A stretch of DNA of 64,000 bases from Gammaproteobacteria bacterium (GCA_021772935.1 JAJFLA010000055.1:1-64000), one strand, 5' to 3'. Shown: positions 1 through 9,183, numbered from the stretch's first letter. A program made the numbers and translations. Notes: generated by a model not told the origin, from the letters alone.

Positions 1-2
1 AA

Positions 3-110
3 CCTTATGCTTATCTGCGTCGTGTCTTTACTGAACTGCCGAAGGCGGAGACGGTTGAAGCTATCGAAGCATTGCTGCCGGGGAATATAGATCAGATCAA
101 GGCCGGTTGA
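3..110 (+). pseudogene. IS66-family transposase, C-terminal end (partial)
   Basis: The open frame enters from the left edge and ends with TGA at 108-110. Its 35 residues begin PYAYLRRVFTELPKAETVEA and continue into a LLP-containing tail. This matches the conserved C-terminal tail of IS66 TnpC transposases (PYAYLR..L..LP.A.T...EALLP). Only the tail lies in the window, so I cannot tell whether the upstream part is intact. It marks the left flank of the accessory region. Confidence 0.75.
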
Positions 111-134
111 GCAATACTGTCGTTTATTAACCGC

Positions 135-2258
135 TTACAAATAATCCACGTTATTAGGTGTATTACCGAGGATCTTAAATGTATCCTCGTTAAGATCATA
201 AGACCACAATTGAAATTCCTCATTGATTCCATAAATTACATTGTGTTTTGTTATGAATCGTTTGTCGCTTCCTTGGCCTTCTAGTGATTCAATCAGTTGG
301 TCTTCGGCGGGACCTGGCTGCCAAAACCGGTCCATACGATCGGTGTAGATCAATCGACCATCTTCACTTTTGAGCGCCCGTTTTACTTTCTTGTCAGTGA
401 TTACTCTAAACTCTGAGTTATTCAGATTGAATTCAACAAACTTTAATATCCCTTTAATACGCGCAATCAATAAGGCGGTATTGTCTTCACTATCCCATTG
501 GAAAAGTTGCGAAACAGGGTGGCCGAATGGAAAGGATATTTGGCTTGAATCCAGGTACACCTGGGTGAGCATATTATTAGCATTGACTAAAATACTTTTA
601 CCATCAGTGGCCCAATCCATTCCATATAAATAAGTGTCCATCGGAAAATGCGTGAGTTGCCGTGAGCCGTTGCCATCGGTTATCCAAAGCTGATCCTCGC
701 CGGAACGTTCTGACTTGAAAGCAATTAACTCACCGTTTGGTTGAAATAGGGCACTGTCTTCTCCCTGTATTGAGCGCTCTAGTATTGAGTAATCCTTGCC
801 TGGATTGGTATGATTTTGTTCCGTTTGCAGCGGTACAATTTGTGACAGTGGTATGGTCGCGATATCACTATCGTAGTACCCTTTAATCACGAGCATCCGT
901 TTACCATCTGGGTGAAATATCGGAGACCCTATTGGCTCATCAAGGGGCAAACTTATATTTGAGACTTTACCTTCATAAGATAGGGTAAAGAGCTGTCTCC
1001 CAGTGCTAAAAATAAGCTGATTATCTTGTGGCATAAAATTCGGATAGATAAGCCTAAAGTTTGATATTTCTTTCGGGAACTCAATCTGATGACTTGATAA
1101 AACATGGCCGTCAGGTTTGAGTATTTCAATGTAGTGTTGACCGTCTGTGTGGATACTGGTCAATGCAATAAGGTCGTCTTTGACTGAATAGTCGAAGTCG
1201 AAAAAGTTACCCTCTTCCAGCTCATATATGACGGTACTTTTGTTGTCCGCTACCGAATAGCTAGTTAATTTCCAACGATTTGAAAACTGCTGCAATAAAG
1301 CAACGTTATTATTATTTAGCCACATGGGCCTGGCTATTTTTGAGTTTTTACACTCCATTAATACGTTCGGAGATTGAGGCGCTTTAAGTGCTTTTTGAAA
1401 ATCCAGGGTCATTAATTTGTAACAATTCTTCTGGGTGATCGGTTTATCGCAGTCTTCAGTTTCTATAAATACCAGCTTTTTTCCGTCTTTAGAAAAACTT
1501 TGACTGCCGTATTCGCCCAAGTTTTTGGTGAGTTGGGTTTCTTCCTGAGTGTTAGTGTTTTTTGCCCATATATTATTAACACAAGACGCTTCTGAAGTGC
1601 GTTGAAAAACCACGTATTCACCGTCTGGCGAATAGATACCCGCATACTCTTTGTTGTCTGTGGCGGTTAGTGAGCGTAACTCTCCAATGGTCAGTTTCAA
1701 AGGATGCGTTGGTGTTAGGTAGTTAAAACCGATAATACCCGAAATAACAATTCCGGCGAAAATAGTGATCAAGCTTAAAGCTGATCTGGATGTTTTTACA
1801 GCGTCGCTGCTTTCAATATGGATTTGCGGGGTGCCATGTCTTCGTTTTATCTCAGATTTTGCAGTATCAGCGTCTGTTGTAATGCTTGTATCGGCTTTTA
1901 ATAAGCGCTCTTGTTCAACTAGCGATTCGGCATCGATATTATCCTGCCATCGAACCTCGCACTCCAGACTATATCCCTGTTTGGCATGGGTTTTAATATA
2001 GGACTGGTATTGACTGTCTTCACCCAGCGCTTTTCTTAATTGGGCGATGCTTCTTTGCAGGGTATTCGGTGTTACAACGGTGTCAGGCCACACCTCCGAT
2101 AATAACTCATCATGACTGACAACTTTATTGGCGTTTTTAGCAAGGTGGGTTAAAACTGCCAAAGCTTTAGGCGGAATCGTCTGAGATTGCGTTTTCTGTG
2201 TGATTTGATTCCGAGTTAAATCGATATAAAAATCACCTACCCAATACTGTGCGGCCAT
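135..2258 (-). CDS. ToxR/CadC-like membrane transcriptional regulator with PD40 propeller sensor domain
   Basis: About 707 aa. The N-terminus (about residues 5-100) is an OmpR/PhoB-type winged helix: it contains PPKALAVLTHLAKNANKVVS, EVWPDTVVTPNTLQRSIAQL and a KQGYSLE wing. One membrane helix follows near residue 165-185 (SLITIFAGIVISGIIGFNYL). The remaining ~500 residues are presumably periplasmic and contain repeated YSPDGEYVVF, FSKDGKKLVF, FHPDGKRMLV and FQPNGELIAF blades of a TolB/PD40-like beta-propeller. This is the CadC architecture: DNA binding inside, ligand sensing outside. An upstream TTG (2273) is possible, but ATG at 2258 has GGAAAG about 8 nt upstream. It faces away from the secreted propeller genes at 2762 and 3722, which share its sensor fold; control of those genes is a reasonable inference. 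The ligand is unknown. Confidence 0.8.
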   Translation of the reverse strand: MAAQYWVGDFYIDLTRNQITQKTQSQTIPPKALAVLTHLAKNANKVVSHDELLSEVWPDTVVTPNTLQRSIAQLRKALGEDSQYQSYIKTHAKQGYSLECEVRWQDNIDAESLVEQERLLKADTSITTDADTAKSEIKRRHGTPQIHIESSDAVKTSRSALSLITIFAGIVISGIIGFNYLTPTHPLKLTIGELRSLTATDNKEYAGIYSPDGEYVVFQRTSEASCVNNIWAKNTNTQEETQLTKNLGEYGSQSFSKDGKKLVFIETEDCDKPITQKNCYKLMTLDFQKALKAPQSPNVLMECKNSKIARPMWLNNNNVALLQQFSNRWKLTSYSVADNKSTVIYELEEGNFFDFDYSVKDDLIALTSIHTDGQHYIEILKPDGHVLSSHQIEFPKEISNFRLIYPNFMPQDNQLIFSTGRQLFTLSYEGKVSNISLPLDEPIGSPIFHPDGKRMLVIKGYYDSDIATIPLSQIVPLQTEQNHTNPGKDYSILERSIQGEDSALFQPNGELIAFKSERSGEDQLWITDGNGSRQLTHFPMDTYLYGMDWATDGKSILVNANNMLTQVYLDSSQISFPFGHPVSQLFQWDSEDNTALLIARIKGILKFVEFNLNNSEFRVITDKKVKRALKSEDGRLIYTDRMDRFWQPGPAEDQLIESLEGQGSDKRFITKHNVIYGINEEFQLWSYDLNEDTFKILGNTPNNVDYL

Positions 2259-2518
2259 AGTTGCGCTTTCCAAAATGGAAGTTGATGTTTAAAAGTAAAT
2301 TAAAACAAGAGGGCTTATATTAGCATAAAGCAAGATTACCGCTAAACCTGGCTTTGTAACTGTTTGGTAATTAATAAGCTTATTGCCGTCAGAAAGACGT
2401 CATTCAAAAATCAGGCGGACGTCAGGCATTTTGCATTTTATTCATATACATTCAAATTCTTGCTGATTTTCAAGAAGAGCCTTACATGCAATTTTGCGAT
2501 TTACGAGTGAGTGATTTA

Positions 2519-2758
2519 ATGGATATGAAAAATGTTTTAGTTTGTCTATTTTTGCTGCCTTTTCTAACCGTCGAGGCGAGCGAGACCAGTGATTTCACAT
2601 TGTCGAGAATACAAGTCCTCCCTATTAAAGACACTCAGCCTGATAGACAGTATGAACTGTACATTAAATTGCCTGAGAGTAGCCATCAGACAGCGTTTGC
2701 TATGACTGGAGTACGCAGTGTGACTTGGTTATCAAACTTCACAAAAGAGAAAAGATAA
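2519..2758 (+). pseudogene. Truncated secreted alpha/beta-hydrolase (esterase) N-terminus
   Basis: A 79-residue frame with a signal peptide (KNVLVCLFLLPFLTVEAS), then FTLSRIQVLPIKDTQPDRQY and ELYIKLPES. This resembles the start of COG2819-type secreted esterases, where the sequence continues through KLPEGY into the hydrolase domain. After KLPES the similarity stops and a short unrelated tail runs to TAA. No nucleophile elbow is present, so I read it as a 5' gene fragment, though a small secreted protein is possible. It lies 3 nt before the next gene and may be co-transcribed. Starts at 2486 and 2525 are also possible; 2519 or 2525 puts the hydrophobic segment at the N-terminus. Confidence 0.45.
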
Positions 2759-2761
2759 ACC

Positions 2762-3628
2762 ATGAAACCTATTTATATTTTCATTACTCTGCTGCTTTCT
2801 GCACTAACTATGAGTAGCAAAAGTTATAGTCAAGATGAATTTCCAGTTCTTAAAGGTCCCTATCTCGGGCAAAAGCCACCAGGCATGGTGGCGGAACCGT
2901 TTGCACCGGGCATCATCTCCAAACAAGGCTGGGAGATTGAGGGCGTGTTTTCCCCCGGCATGAAGGAGTTTTACTTCACCACGAAGGGTGGCAAACACAC
3001 ACGTCCCACAGTTATCGGCTTCCGCCAGCAGAACAATGTCTGGAACAAATACATTGAATTTGGGCGAAACGGTGAAATCACTTTCTCGCCTGATGGCAAG
3101 CGTATGCATATGGCTAAAGGGTATAAGGACCGCATCGGTGATGGCTGGACAGAACGCAAAAGCCTTGGGGCCATGTTTGACCGGGAAGACTGGGGGATTA
3201 TGCGCCTGTCGGCATCGGCCAAGAGCAGCTATGTTTTTGACGATTATAAAAACAAGGTGATCCGCATATCAACGCTCAAGGGCGGCAAGCGCCAAACCCC
3301 AAAAAAGATGAGCTCTGTGGTCAACACAGGCAAATGGACAGCTCACCCCTTTATCTCCCCAGACGAAAGCTATCTGATTTGGGATAGCGAGCGCAATGGC
3401 GGCTATGGTGACTCTGATCTTTATATTAGTTTCCGACAAAAGGATGGGGCATGGGGCTCAGCGATCAATATGGGCGACAAGGTCAATTCTGCTAAAGGGG
3501 ATACCTATGCCAGCGTCACCCCTGACGGCAAGTACATACTCTTCAACAGACGTATAGATGACGAAAAAGATAATACTGATATCTATTGGGTGGATGCAAA
3601 AGTTATTGAGACCCTCAGACCCAAATAA
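2762..3628 (+). CDS. Secreted PD40 (WD40-like) beta-propeller protein
   Basis: 288 aa with a clear signal peptide (MKPIYIFITLLLSALTMSS), predicted periplasmic or extracellular. The mature part starts SQDEFPVLKGPYLGQKPPG and carries PD40-type blades: FSPGMKEFYFT, FSPDGKRMHMA, ISPDESYLIWDS and VTPDGKYILFNR. It ends in the DIYWVDAKVIETLRP tail seen in many secreted PD40 proteins. There is no catalytic motif, so a binding or scaffold role is likely but unproven. It is paralogous to the C-terminal domain of the next gene, which carries the same SQD[EK]FPVLKGPY start and IYWV..[KE][VI]I ending. The two may bind related ligands. Confidence 0.75.
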   Translation: MKPIYIFITLLLSALTMSSKSYSQDEFPVLKGPYLGQKPPGMVAEPFAPGIISKQGWEIEGVFSPGMKEFYFTTKGGKHTRPTVIGFRQQNNVWNKYIEFGRNGEITFSPDGKRMHMAKGYKDRIGDGWTERKSLGAMFDREDWGIMRLSASAKSSYVFDDYKNKVIRISTLKGGKRQTPKKMSSVVNTGKWTAHPFISPDESYLIWDSERNGGYGDSDLYISFRQKDGAWGSAINMGDKVNSAKGDTYASVTPDGKYILFNRRIDDEKDNTDIYWVDAKVIETLRPK

Positions 3629-3721
3629 TAAGCCATATAAAAGGAACGTTAACTCAGATAGAAAGGGCGTTGATCCGAATCAATTTGAGTACTGGTGGTT
3701 AACAAAACAATGGGAATAAAT

Positions 3722-5800
3722 ATGAACATCAACTTGAAATTCAAAAGTTTCATCGCCGTTGTGCTATTGAGCGGTTTTAGCATCGCTATTGCAGCAAATA
3801 CTGAAGAAAAAAATAGCCTCGCACCGGAGGCTACAGCCGCCGAAGCCACGCTCTCATACAGGGATATTCCTGATCTCAAAGAAGCCTTTATCGATGCAGC
3901 GCCAACTGATAGAAAAGACGGTATCCTCGTGGGCGAATTAGGCATCGATGGTGGCAATAAAGCGATTATTCTTAAGCTGGCGCAGGAGATCGCCGACCAT
4001 AAACATGGTCCTTTCGACAGCTTTCTTATTGCTCACAAGGGCAAGCTCCTGTTTGAATCCTATTATTTACGTGGTCGCATCAATCTGCCACATTTCCAAG
4101 CGTCAGCGACTAAAGTCTACACTGGCTTGGCGCTCGGCCGTGCTATCCAGTTGGGTTATCTGACCATGGCCGATTTAGACAAGCCGTTGGTTAGCTTTCT
4201 CAAAGACCTGGACCCGACAAAATTTGTTGAGGGTGTAGAAAAAATCACGCTGCACCAGGCGCTGACTATGCGTTCCGGTATCCGCATCAGTAAAGAACAG
4301 AGAGAAGAATTCGAGAAAAATCCAAGCCTGTTAAAAGGCCAGGGGCAAGTTCAGGTTTTCCTCGAGCATAGTGCGCCTATTACCTTAGCGTCTCAGAGTT
4401 TTAAATATCAATTCGATCCAAGGTTGGTGATGCAAGTCATTGACGCCGTCGTACCGGGGTCGGCCAAAGACTTTATTAAAAATGAACTCCTCGACAAAAT
4501 GGGCATAACGCATTATGGCTGGCAGACTGACGTTAGCGGCCTGCCAGCTTCGGGATCGAGATCGAACATGACATCGCGCGCTATGATCAAGTGGGGAACT
4601 TTGGTCATCAACAAAGGCAAATGGAATGGACAACAGCTGGTTCCGGAAGCGTTTATAGCCAAAGCAATCAATAGAATTGTCCGCCACAGCGACGATGAAA
4701 ATTTCTCTGATGATGGCAGTGTCTCTAATACCGGTTACGGCTATTTCTGGTGGCAGGCAGATATGAAATACGGTAATAAAAACTATTTCAGCACATCTGC
4801 ACGAGGAGGTGGCGGCCAGTATATCATTCTGATCGAGGAGCTTGATCTGATGGTTGTGGTCACTGCTTATAATCTCGATGACAGTACCCTGCAAATAACC
4901 GCAGAGAGGATCTTGCCAGCTTTTATTCAAAATTCTATTCCAATTATGAGCGGAAAAAGTGATAGCCAAGATAAATTTCCAGTCCTCAAAGGCCCTTATT
5001 TTGGACAAAAGCCTCCAGGTTTAACGCCTGAAGTTTTTGCACCTGGAATTGTTTCAGTAGATGGAAGATATGAATATGGTGTTTCTTTTTCTCCTGATTT
5101 AGATGAAATGTATTTTTCGCCTACGGTAAAAGGCCATTCAGTTGTGTATTTTTCAAAACTCAAAAACAAAAAATGGACTAATCCTAAAAAAGCAAACTTT
5201 ACAAAAGGCAAGATAAGTGATGAATTTGGTGCAATTGTAAGCCCTAGTGGTAAAAGGATTTATTTTTCAACTTACGACTCAATATTTCCCCTTAAAATTT
5301 GGTATGTAAACCGTTTTGAGGATTCCTGGAGCAATGCAGTACTACTTGATTCACCTATCAATAATGAAGAGGTTATCTTTTCGAGTGAAGCCAAAAATGG
5401 TGATCTTTTTTATATAAATTCGTCAAAAGACAAAATGTATTATGCACCTAACAAAAATGGCAGATTTCCCGAAGTGCACGAAGTTGGAATTGATTATGGT
5501 TCACACGGTTTTATTTCCCCATCTCAAGATTTTCTAGTGGTAGGAGCCCATAAAGAAAATGATAAAACAAAAGATCAGGATGTTTACGTCTATTTCAAGA
5601 AGAAAGACGGAACATGGTCAAAACCAATCAACCTTGGAAGTGCTGTAAATTCTAATTATAGAGAAGGAGGCCCTACTATCACTCCAGATGGTAAATATTT
5701 ATTTTTCAATAGATATGACGAAGAAAGTGGGAACCCAAACATTTATTGGGTGAGCACAGAAATTATCCATAAGTTAAAAACGGCTTATCTTAAGAAGTAA
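3722..5800 (+). CDS. Serine hydrolase (class C beta-lactamase-like) fused to a PD40 beta-propeller
   Basis: About 692 aa. It has a signal peptide (FIAVVLLSGFSIAIAA), a beta-lactamase/transpeptidase-like hydrolase domain at about residues 60-405, and a PD40 propeller at about 408-692. The hydrolase has SxxK as SATK at residues 128-131 (catalytic Ser, general-base Lys) and a late glycine-rich strand (SARGGGGQYIIL). The propeller begins SDSQDKFPVLKGPYFGQK, nearly the mature N-terminus of the protein at 2762. The residues before it (IPIMSGK) resemble the end of that protein's signal peptide (LTMSSKS), so the fusion point looks like a joined secreted gene. From about 4950 the DNA is visibly more A/T-rich than the hydrolase half. 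Start 3722 rather than 3695 is supported by the duplicate copy of this N-terminus at 5877. Substrate unknown. Confidence 0.8.
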   Translation: MNINLKFKSFIAVVLLSGFSIAIAANTEEKNSLAPEATAAEATLSYRDIPDLKEAFIDAAPTDRKDGILVGELGIDGGNKAIILKLAQEIADHKHGPFDSFLIAHKGKLLFESYYLRGRINLPHFQASATKVYTGLALGRAIQLGYLTMADLDKPLVSFLKDLDPTKFVEGVEKITLHQALTMRSGIRISKEQREEFEKNPSLLKGQGQVQVFLEHSAPITLASQSFKYQFDPRLVMQVIDAVVPGSAKDFIKNELLDKMGITHYGWQTDVSGLPASGSRSNMTSRAMIKWGTLVINKGKWNGQQLVPEAFIAKAINRIVRHSDDENFSDDGSVSNTGYGYFWWQADMKYGNKNYFSTSARGGGGQYIILIEELDLMVVVTAYNLDDSTLQITAERILPAFIQNSIPIMSGKSDSQDKFPVLKGPYFGQKPPGLTPEVFAPGIVSVDGRYEYGVSFSPDLDEMYFSPTVKGHSVVYFSKLKNKKWTNPKKANFTKGKISDEFGAIVSPSGKRIYFSTYDSIFPLKIWYVNRFEDSWSNAVLLDSPINNEEVIFSSEAKNGDLFYINSSKDKMYYAPNKNGRFPEVHEVGIDYGSHGFISPSQDFLVVGAHKENDKTKDQDVYVYFKKKDGTWSKPINLGSAVNSNYREGGPTITPDGKYLFFNRYDEESGNPNIYWVSTEIIHKLKTAYLKK

Positions 5801-5876
5801 TAATAAATACGAGTTTATAAACTATCACTTTGCCTTAAGTGAAGAGGTTGGGTTGTTTACTACTTTGAGGATACCT

Positions 5877-5963
5877 ATGAACATCAATTTAAAATTCAAA
5901 AGTTTAATCGCCGCCGCTCTATTAAGCGGTTTTAGCAGCATTGGTAATCCGCCCAATAATTAA
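5877..5963 (+). pseudogene. Truncated duplicate of the hydrolase signal peptide
   Basis: ATGAACATCAATTTAAAATT starts a frame encoding MNINLKFKSLIAAALLSGFS, then SIGNPPNN and a stop. The first 20 residues match the start of the hydrolase at 3722 (MNINLKFKSFIAVVLLSGFS) at all but three positions. A GAGGA element precedes the ATG, so a 28-residue peptide could still be translated. The rest of the gene is missing. It is best explained as the 5' remnant of a tandem paralogue. Confidence 0.7.
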
Positions 5964-5993
5964 TTGACTTGGATTCAACCGGTCAATGCAACA

Positions 5994-6054
5994 CTTCATC
6001 TAACTTCTCAGCTGGAGTGCGGAAGCCATTATACAAAAGCGGTCTGGAGCAGTG
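5994..6054 (-). pseudogene. Possible IS30-type transposase C-terminal remnant
   Basis: On the minus strand a short frame reads GFRTPAEKLDEVLH followed by TGA. This resembles the ends of IS30-family transposases (..GFRTPAEV...LH). The DNA after the stop (GGTTGAATCCAAG on the minus strand) is also like the sequence that follows IS30 transposase genes near their terminal repeat. Only about 20 codons are recognisable, so the assignment is weak. Confidence 0.35.
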
Positions 6055-6173
6055 GAAAAACTTTGAGCCATACCTGAAGCCTTTAAAAATAAGTTTGTGA
6101 ATTGCTTAAAACCGGATAGGACAAACTGTAACCAGCAGAATCAGATCAAAACATCCTTATTCTCCGTAGTAGA

Positions 6174-8192
6174 TCATGTAAAATCTGACAGGCTCCTAGG
6201 CCTTCTGCGCCGGCTTCTGCCCCGTTCCTGTGTTTCGGTTGGTTTGGGCATGTTCACAACTTTGGCCAGTTCCGGAAAATGGTCTATCTTGTGCGGAATC
6301 GCCATTGCGTTGACAAAGTACTCCTGGAATTTCGGTTCGATCGCGGTTTCGATCTTTTCGATGCGGCGCACAACAGACTCAATTTCATCGCGGGCGACGA
6401 TATTGAGTAGCGCGATGCGTGCGCCGGTACCGGCGGCATTTCCGGCGGATTCGACTTTGTCGAGGCTGCAATTAGGGATGAGGCCGAGCACCATTGCGTA
6501 CTTTGTATCGATATGGCTGCCAAAAGCACCCGCGAGCCGGATTCGATCGACGTGTTCAATACCGGCATGATCGAGCAACAATTTGATGCCCGCATACAAA
6601 GCGGCTTTCGCCAGTTGAATCTGGCGTATATCGGTTTGCGTAACGACGATACGTTGCTTGCCATCAAACAGCAGGAATGACCAGGTTCGTTTTTCAGCGA
6701 TCAGGCGGTCGCTGCGCCCGGCCAGCGAGCCATCGACAACACCGTCCGCGCTGATGACACCACTCAGATACATTTCAGCAACAGCCTCGATGATGCCCGA
6801 GCCGCAAATACCTGTGACACCAAATGCCCGGATCGATTCTTCGAAGCCCGGGTCGTCAGACCAGCGTTCGGAGCCGATGACACTGAAGCGCACCTCGAGT
6901 GTCTGCCGATCGATGCGAACGCGTTCAATCGCCCCGTTTGCCGCGCGCTGGCCGCAACTGATTTGTGCGCCTTCGAATGCCGGACCCGTAGGGCTGGAAC
7001 AGGCCAGCAGTCGCTCACGATTGCCAAGCACGATCTCGGCATTGGTGCCGACGTCAACGACAAGCGAAATTTCCTCAAGTAGGTGGGGTTCTTCTGCCAG
7101 GATCATCGCCGCAGCATCGGCACCGACATGACCTGCGATGCATGGCAGGATGTAGACTGCAGCGCCTTTGTTGGTCTGCAAGTCGAGTTCCAAAGCCGTC
7201 AGGTTCAATGCCGCATCGGTTGCGAGTGCGAAGGGTGCGCTGCCGAGTTCTACCGGGCTGATACCGAGAAAAAGATGGTGCATCACTGGATTGCCGACAA
7301 CCGTGACCTCAATGATCTCATCTGCTTCGATATCAGCCTCACGCGAGACCTCCCGGATCAACTCGTTAATGCCTTGCCGCACTGCCCCGGTCAATTCGCT
7401 GACGCCCTTGGGATGCATCATGACGTAAGAAACACGGCTCATCAGGTCTTCACCGAAGCGAATCTGTGGATTCATGATACCGCTGGTTGCGACCACCTTG
7501 CCGTTGCTGAGATTGCACAGGTGTGCCGCGATCGTCGTAGAACCGATATCAATTGCAAGCCCGTAGCTGTCGCGTCTGAAGCCTGGCCAGATTGTAATAA
7601 CACGCGAATTCCTGCAGACGGCAACCGTAACGCGCCACTCGCCCTCCCGCAGTGCAGATTGCAGCTCCGGTAACAGCGAAAAATCAAACTCGATATCGTC
7701 AAGCTGCCAATCTGATGACAGCGCGTGCAGCAAGCGTTGCACATCGCCGGACTGTTCGTGCATGTCGAGTGTCTTAACTTCGACATAGTAGAGGCGTACG
7801 CCCGTATTGAGTTTAAAGTCACGATGGTCAGCATCCTTGCGCACAAGCTGGCGATGCACTTGGCTTTCGTGTGGGACATCGATGACGAGGTCACCCTGTA
7901 TCAGTGCCTGGCAACTGAGCCTGGAGTTGTGCCCGAGCTTTGTCCGGCGCTCTGCGAAGCGGGTTTCGACCTCACCAATCGGCGACAAGTGCCCGGAGCG
8001 CGAGCAGATAGTGTGTTTCGGAAAATCACCTTCTGTAAGTGTCACCTTGCAGCGACCGCACAAACCACGTCCACCGCAAACCGAATCCAGGTCGACACCG
8101 AGGCTGCGTGCTGCGTCGAGCACCGACGTACCGTGAGCAAACGTGCCGCGCTTGCCCGACGGTGTGAATACTATTTTTGCTTCTTTCTTCAA
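6174..8192 (-). CDS. RACo-type reductive activator of corrinoid protein (2Fe-2S ferredoxin + ASKHA ATPase)
   Basis: 672 aa. Residues about 1-110 form a 2Fe-2S ferredoxin domain with CGGRGLCGRCKV and a further Cys (TICSRSG). The large C-terminal part is an ASKHA-fold ATPase domain (DUF4445/RACo): AIDIGSTTIAAHL, VVDVGTNAEIVLG, CSSPTGPAFEGAQI and GNAAGTGARIAL. In acetogens and methylotrophs such proteins use ATP to drive re-reduction of adventitiously oxidised Co(II) corrinoid to active Co(I). It is the last gene of a minus-strand operon, 20 nt after the methyltransferase, and begins with TTG. The tail is unusually arginine-rich (RGRSRRRRPRS), like the neighbour's C-terminus. Function by family and context is convincing; the partner is presumably the corrinoid protein at 10716. 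Confidence 0.85.
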   Translation of the reverse strand: MKKEAKIVFTPSGKRGTFAHGTSVLDAARSLGVDLDSVCGGRGLCGRCKVTLTEGDFPKHTICSRSGHLSPIGEVETRFAERRTKLGHNSRLSCQALIQGDLVIDVPHESQVHRQLVRKDADHRDFKLNTGVRLYYVEVKTLDMHEQSGDVQRLLHALSSDWQLDDIEFDFSLLPELQSALREGEWRVTVAVCRNSRVITIWPGFRRDSYGLAIDIGSTTIAAHLCNLSNGKVVATSGIMNPQIRFGEDLMSRVSYVMMHPKGVSELTGAVRQGINELIREVSREADIEADEIIEVTVVGNPVMHHLFLGISPVELGSAPFALATDAALNLTALELDLQTNKGAAVYILPCIAGHVGADAAAMILAEEPHLLEEISLVVDVGTNAEIVLGNRERLLACSSPTGPAFEGAQISCGQRAANGAIERVRIDRQTLEVRFSVIGSERWSDDPGFEESIRAFGVTGICGSGIIEAVAEMYLSGVISADGVVDGSLAGRSDRLIAEKRTWSFLLFDGKQRIVVTQTDIRQIQLAKAALYAGIKLLLDHAGIEHVDRIRLAGAFGSHIDTKYAMVLGLIPNCSLDKVESAGNAAGTGARIALLNIVARDEIESVVRRIEKIETAIEPKFQEYFVNAMAIPHKIDHFPELAKVVNMPKPTETQERGRSRRRRPRSLSDFT

Positions 8193-8212
8193 CGCTGTAC
8201 CAGGGTAATCCG

Positions 8213-9112
8213 TTAGCCCGAACGGCGGCGCTTGCGTCTACCCCGGCCGCGGGTTGCATCAGAGGCACTCTTCTCGCGGTACTGCTGAATCCAGCGTGCG
8301 CAGTGCGGGTCGTGGCCCATCATCACGTCCGCGCCGAGCACGGCCTGCATAACCTCTGCATGCAGCGGGTTGGTGATTGCAGATGTCAGGCCGGCAGAAA
8401 TTGCCATGGTCAAAAACGCACTGTTGATACCGTTACGGTTGGGCAGGCCAAAGCTGACATTAGACGCGCCGCAGGTTGTATTGACTTTCAACTCATCGCG
8501 CAGACGCCGAACGAAGTGCATGACCTGTTTGCCGGATGAGTTAATCGCGCCAATCGGCATTACCAGCGGGTCGACGACAATGTTCTCGCGGGGAATACCA
8601 TAGTCGGCCGCACGCTCGATAATTTTCTTCGCGACTTCGAAGCGCACATCCGGATCTTCAGAAATACCGGTTTCATCATTGGAGATAGCCACAACCGCCG
8701 CACCATATTTGGCGACCAATGGCAGCACCGACTCGAGCCTGTCCTCTTCGCCGGTAACGGAGTTCACCAGGGCTTTGCCTTGATATACTGCGAGGCCGGC
8801 TTCCAGTGCTGCAACGATCGATGAATCAATCGATAGCGGCACATCGGTAACCGACTGTACGAGCTTTACAGCCTCAGCCAGGATTGCCGGTTCGTCGGCA
8901 AGCGGTATGCCCGCGTTAACATCGAGCATATGTGCACCTGCTGCCACCTGGGCAAGTGCGTCCGCTTCAACGCGGCTGTAATCGCCATTGCTCATTTCTT
9001 CGGCAAGGATTTTTCTGCCTGTTGGATTGATGCGCTCACCGATAACTACAAACGGCTGGTCGAAACCTATGCGTACTTCCTTGCTGGCCGAACAGACTAG
9101 CGTAACTGTCAT
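8213..9112 (-). CDS. mtgA: Methyltetrahydrofolate:corrinoid methyltransferase (MtgA/AcsE-like pterin-binding TIM barrel)
   Basis: 299 aa of the dihydropteroate-synthase-like family. Visible motifs are GERINPTGRK near residue 25, MLDVNAGIP, LSIDSS, DPLVMPIG and GASNVSFGLPNRNGI, which form the pterin pocket. The family moves a methyl group between a corrinoid protein and THF; in a demethylating pathway it makes methyl-THF from methyl-Co(III). There is no homocysteine or cobalamin domain, so it is not MetH. The ATG at 9112 follows AGGAG by 9 nt. The C-terminus ends in an Arg-rich tail (RGRGRRKRRR), as in RACo next door. The symbol follows characterised glycine-betaine systems; the exact orthologue is not proven. 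Confidence 0.8.
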   Translation of the reverse strand: MTVTLVCSASKEVRIGFDQPFVVIGERINPTGRKILAEEMSNGDYSRVEADALAQVAAGAHMLDVNAGIPLADEPAILAEAVKLVQSVTDVPLSIDSSIVAALEAGLAVYQGKALVNSVTGEEDRLESVLPLVAKYGAAVVAISNDETGISEDPDVRFEVAKKIIERAADYGIPRENIVVDPLVMPIGAINSSGKQVMHFVRRLRDELKVNTTCGASNVSFGLPNRNGINSAFLTMAISAGLTSAITNPLHAEVMQAVLGADVMMGHDPHCARWIQQYREKSASDATRGRGRRKRRRSG

Positions 9113-9183
9113 TGCTGTTTACTCCTGAACGGCATTTGCCGTGCTGTGATGGTTGAGCCTGTTAATATTTACGATGCAGTACA

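Larger units (their letters stand above)
5801..6173. other. Intergenic scar between hydrolase and corrinoid module
   Basis: This 373-nt stretch has no intact gene. It holds a broken second copy of the hydrolase signal-peptide start (5877-5963) and, on the minus strand, about 20 codons resembling the end of an IS30-type transposase (near 5994-6054). It looks like the scar of a duplication and deletion at the boundary between the accessory patch and the one-carbon module. Confidence 0.5.

Noticed and set aside
4385-5008. 207-codon minus-strand frame opposite the serine hydrolase
   Set aside because: Antisense shadow of a gene with clear motifs; no domain or signal recognised.
7083-7673. 196-codon plus-strand frame opposite RACo
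   Set aside because: It is antisense to a well-supported gene, has no recognisable domain and no RBS; a shadow frame.
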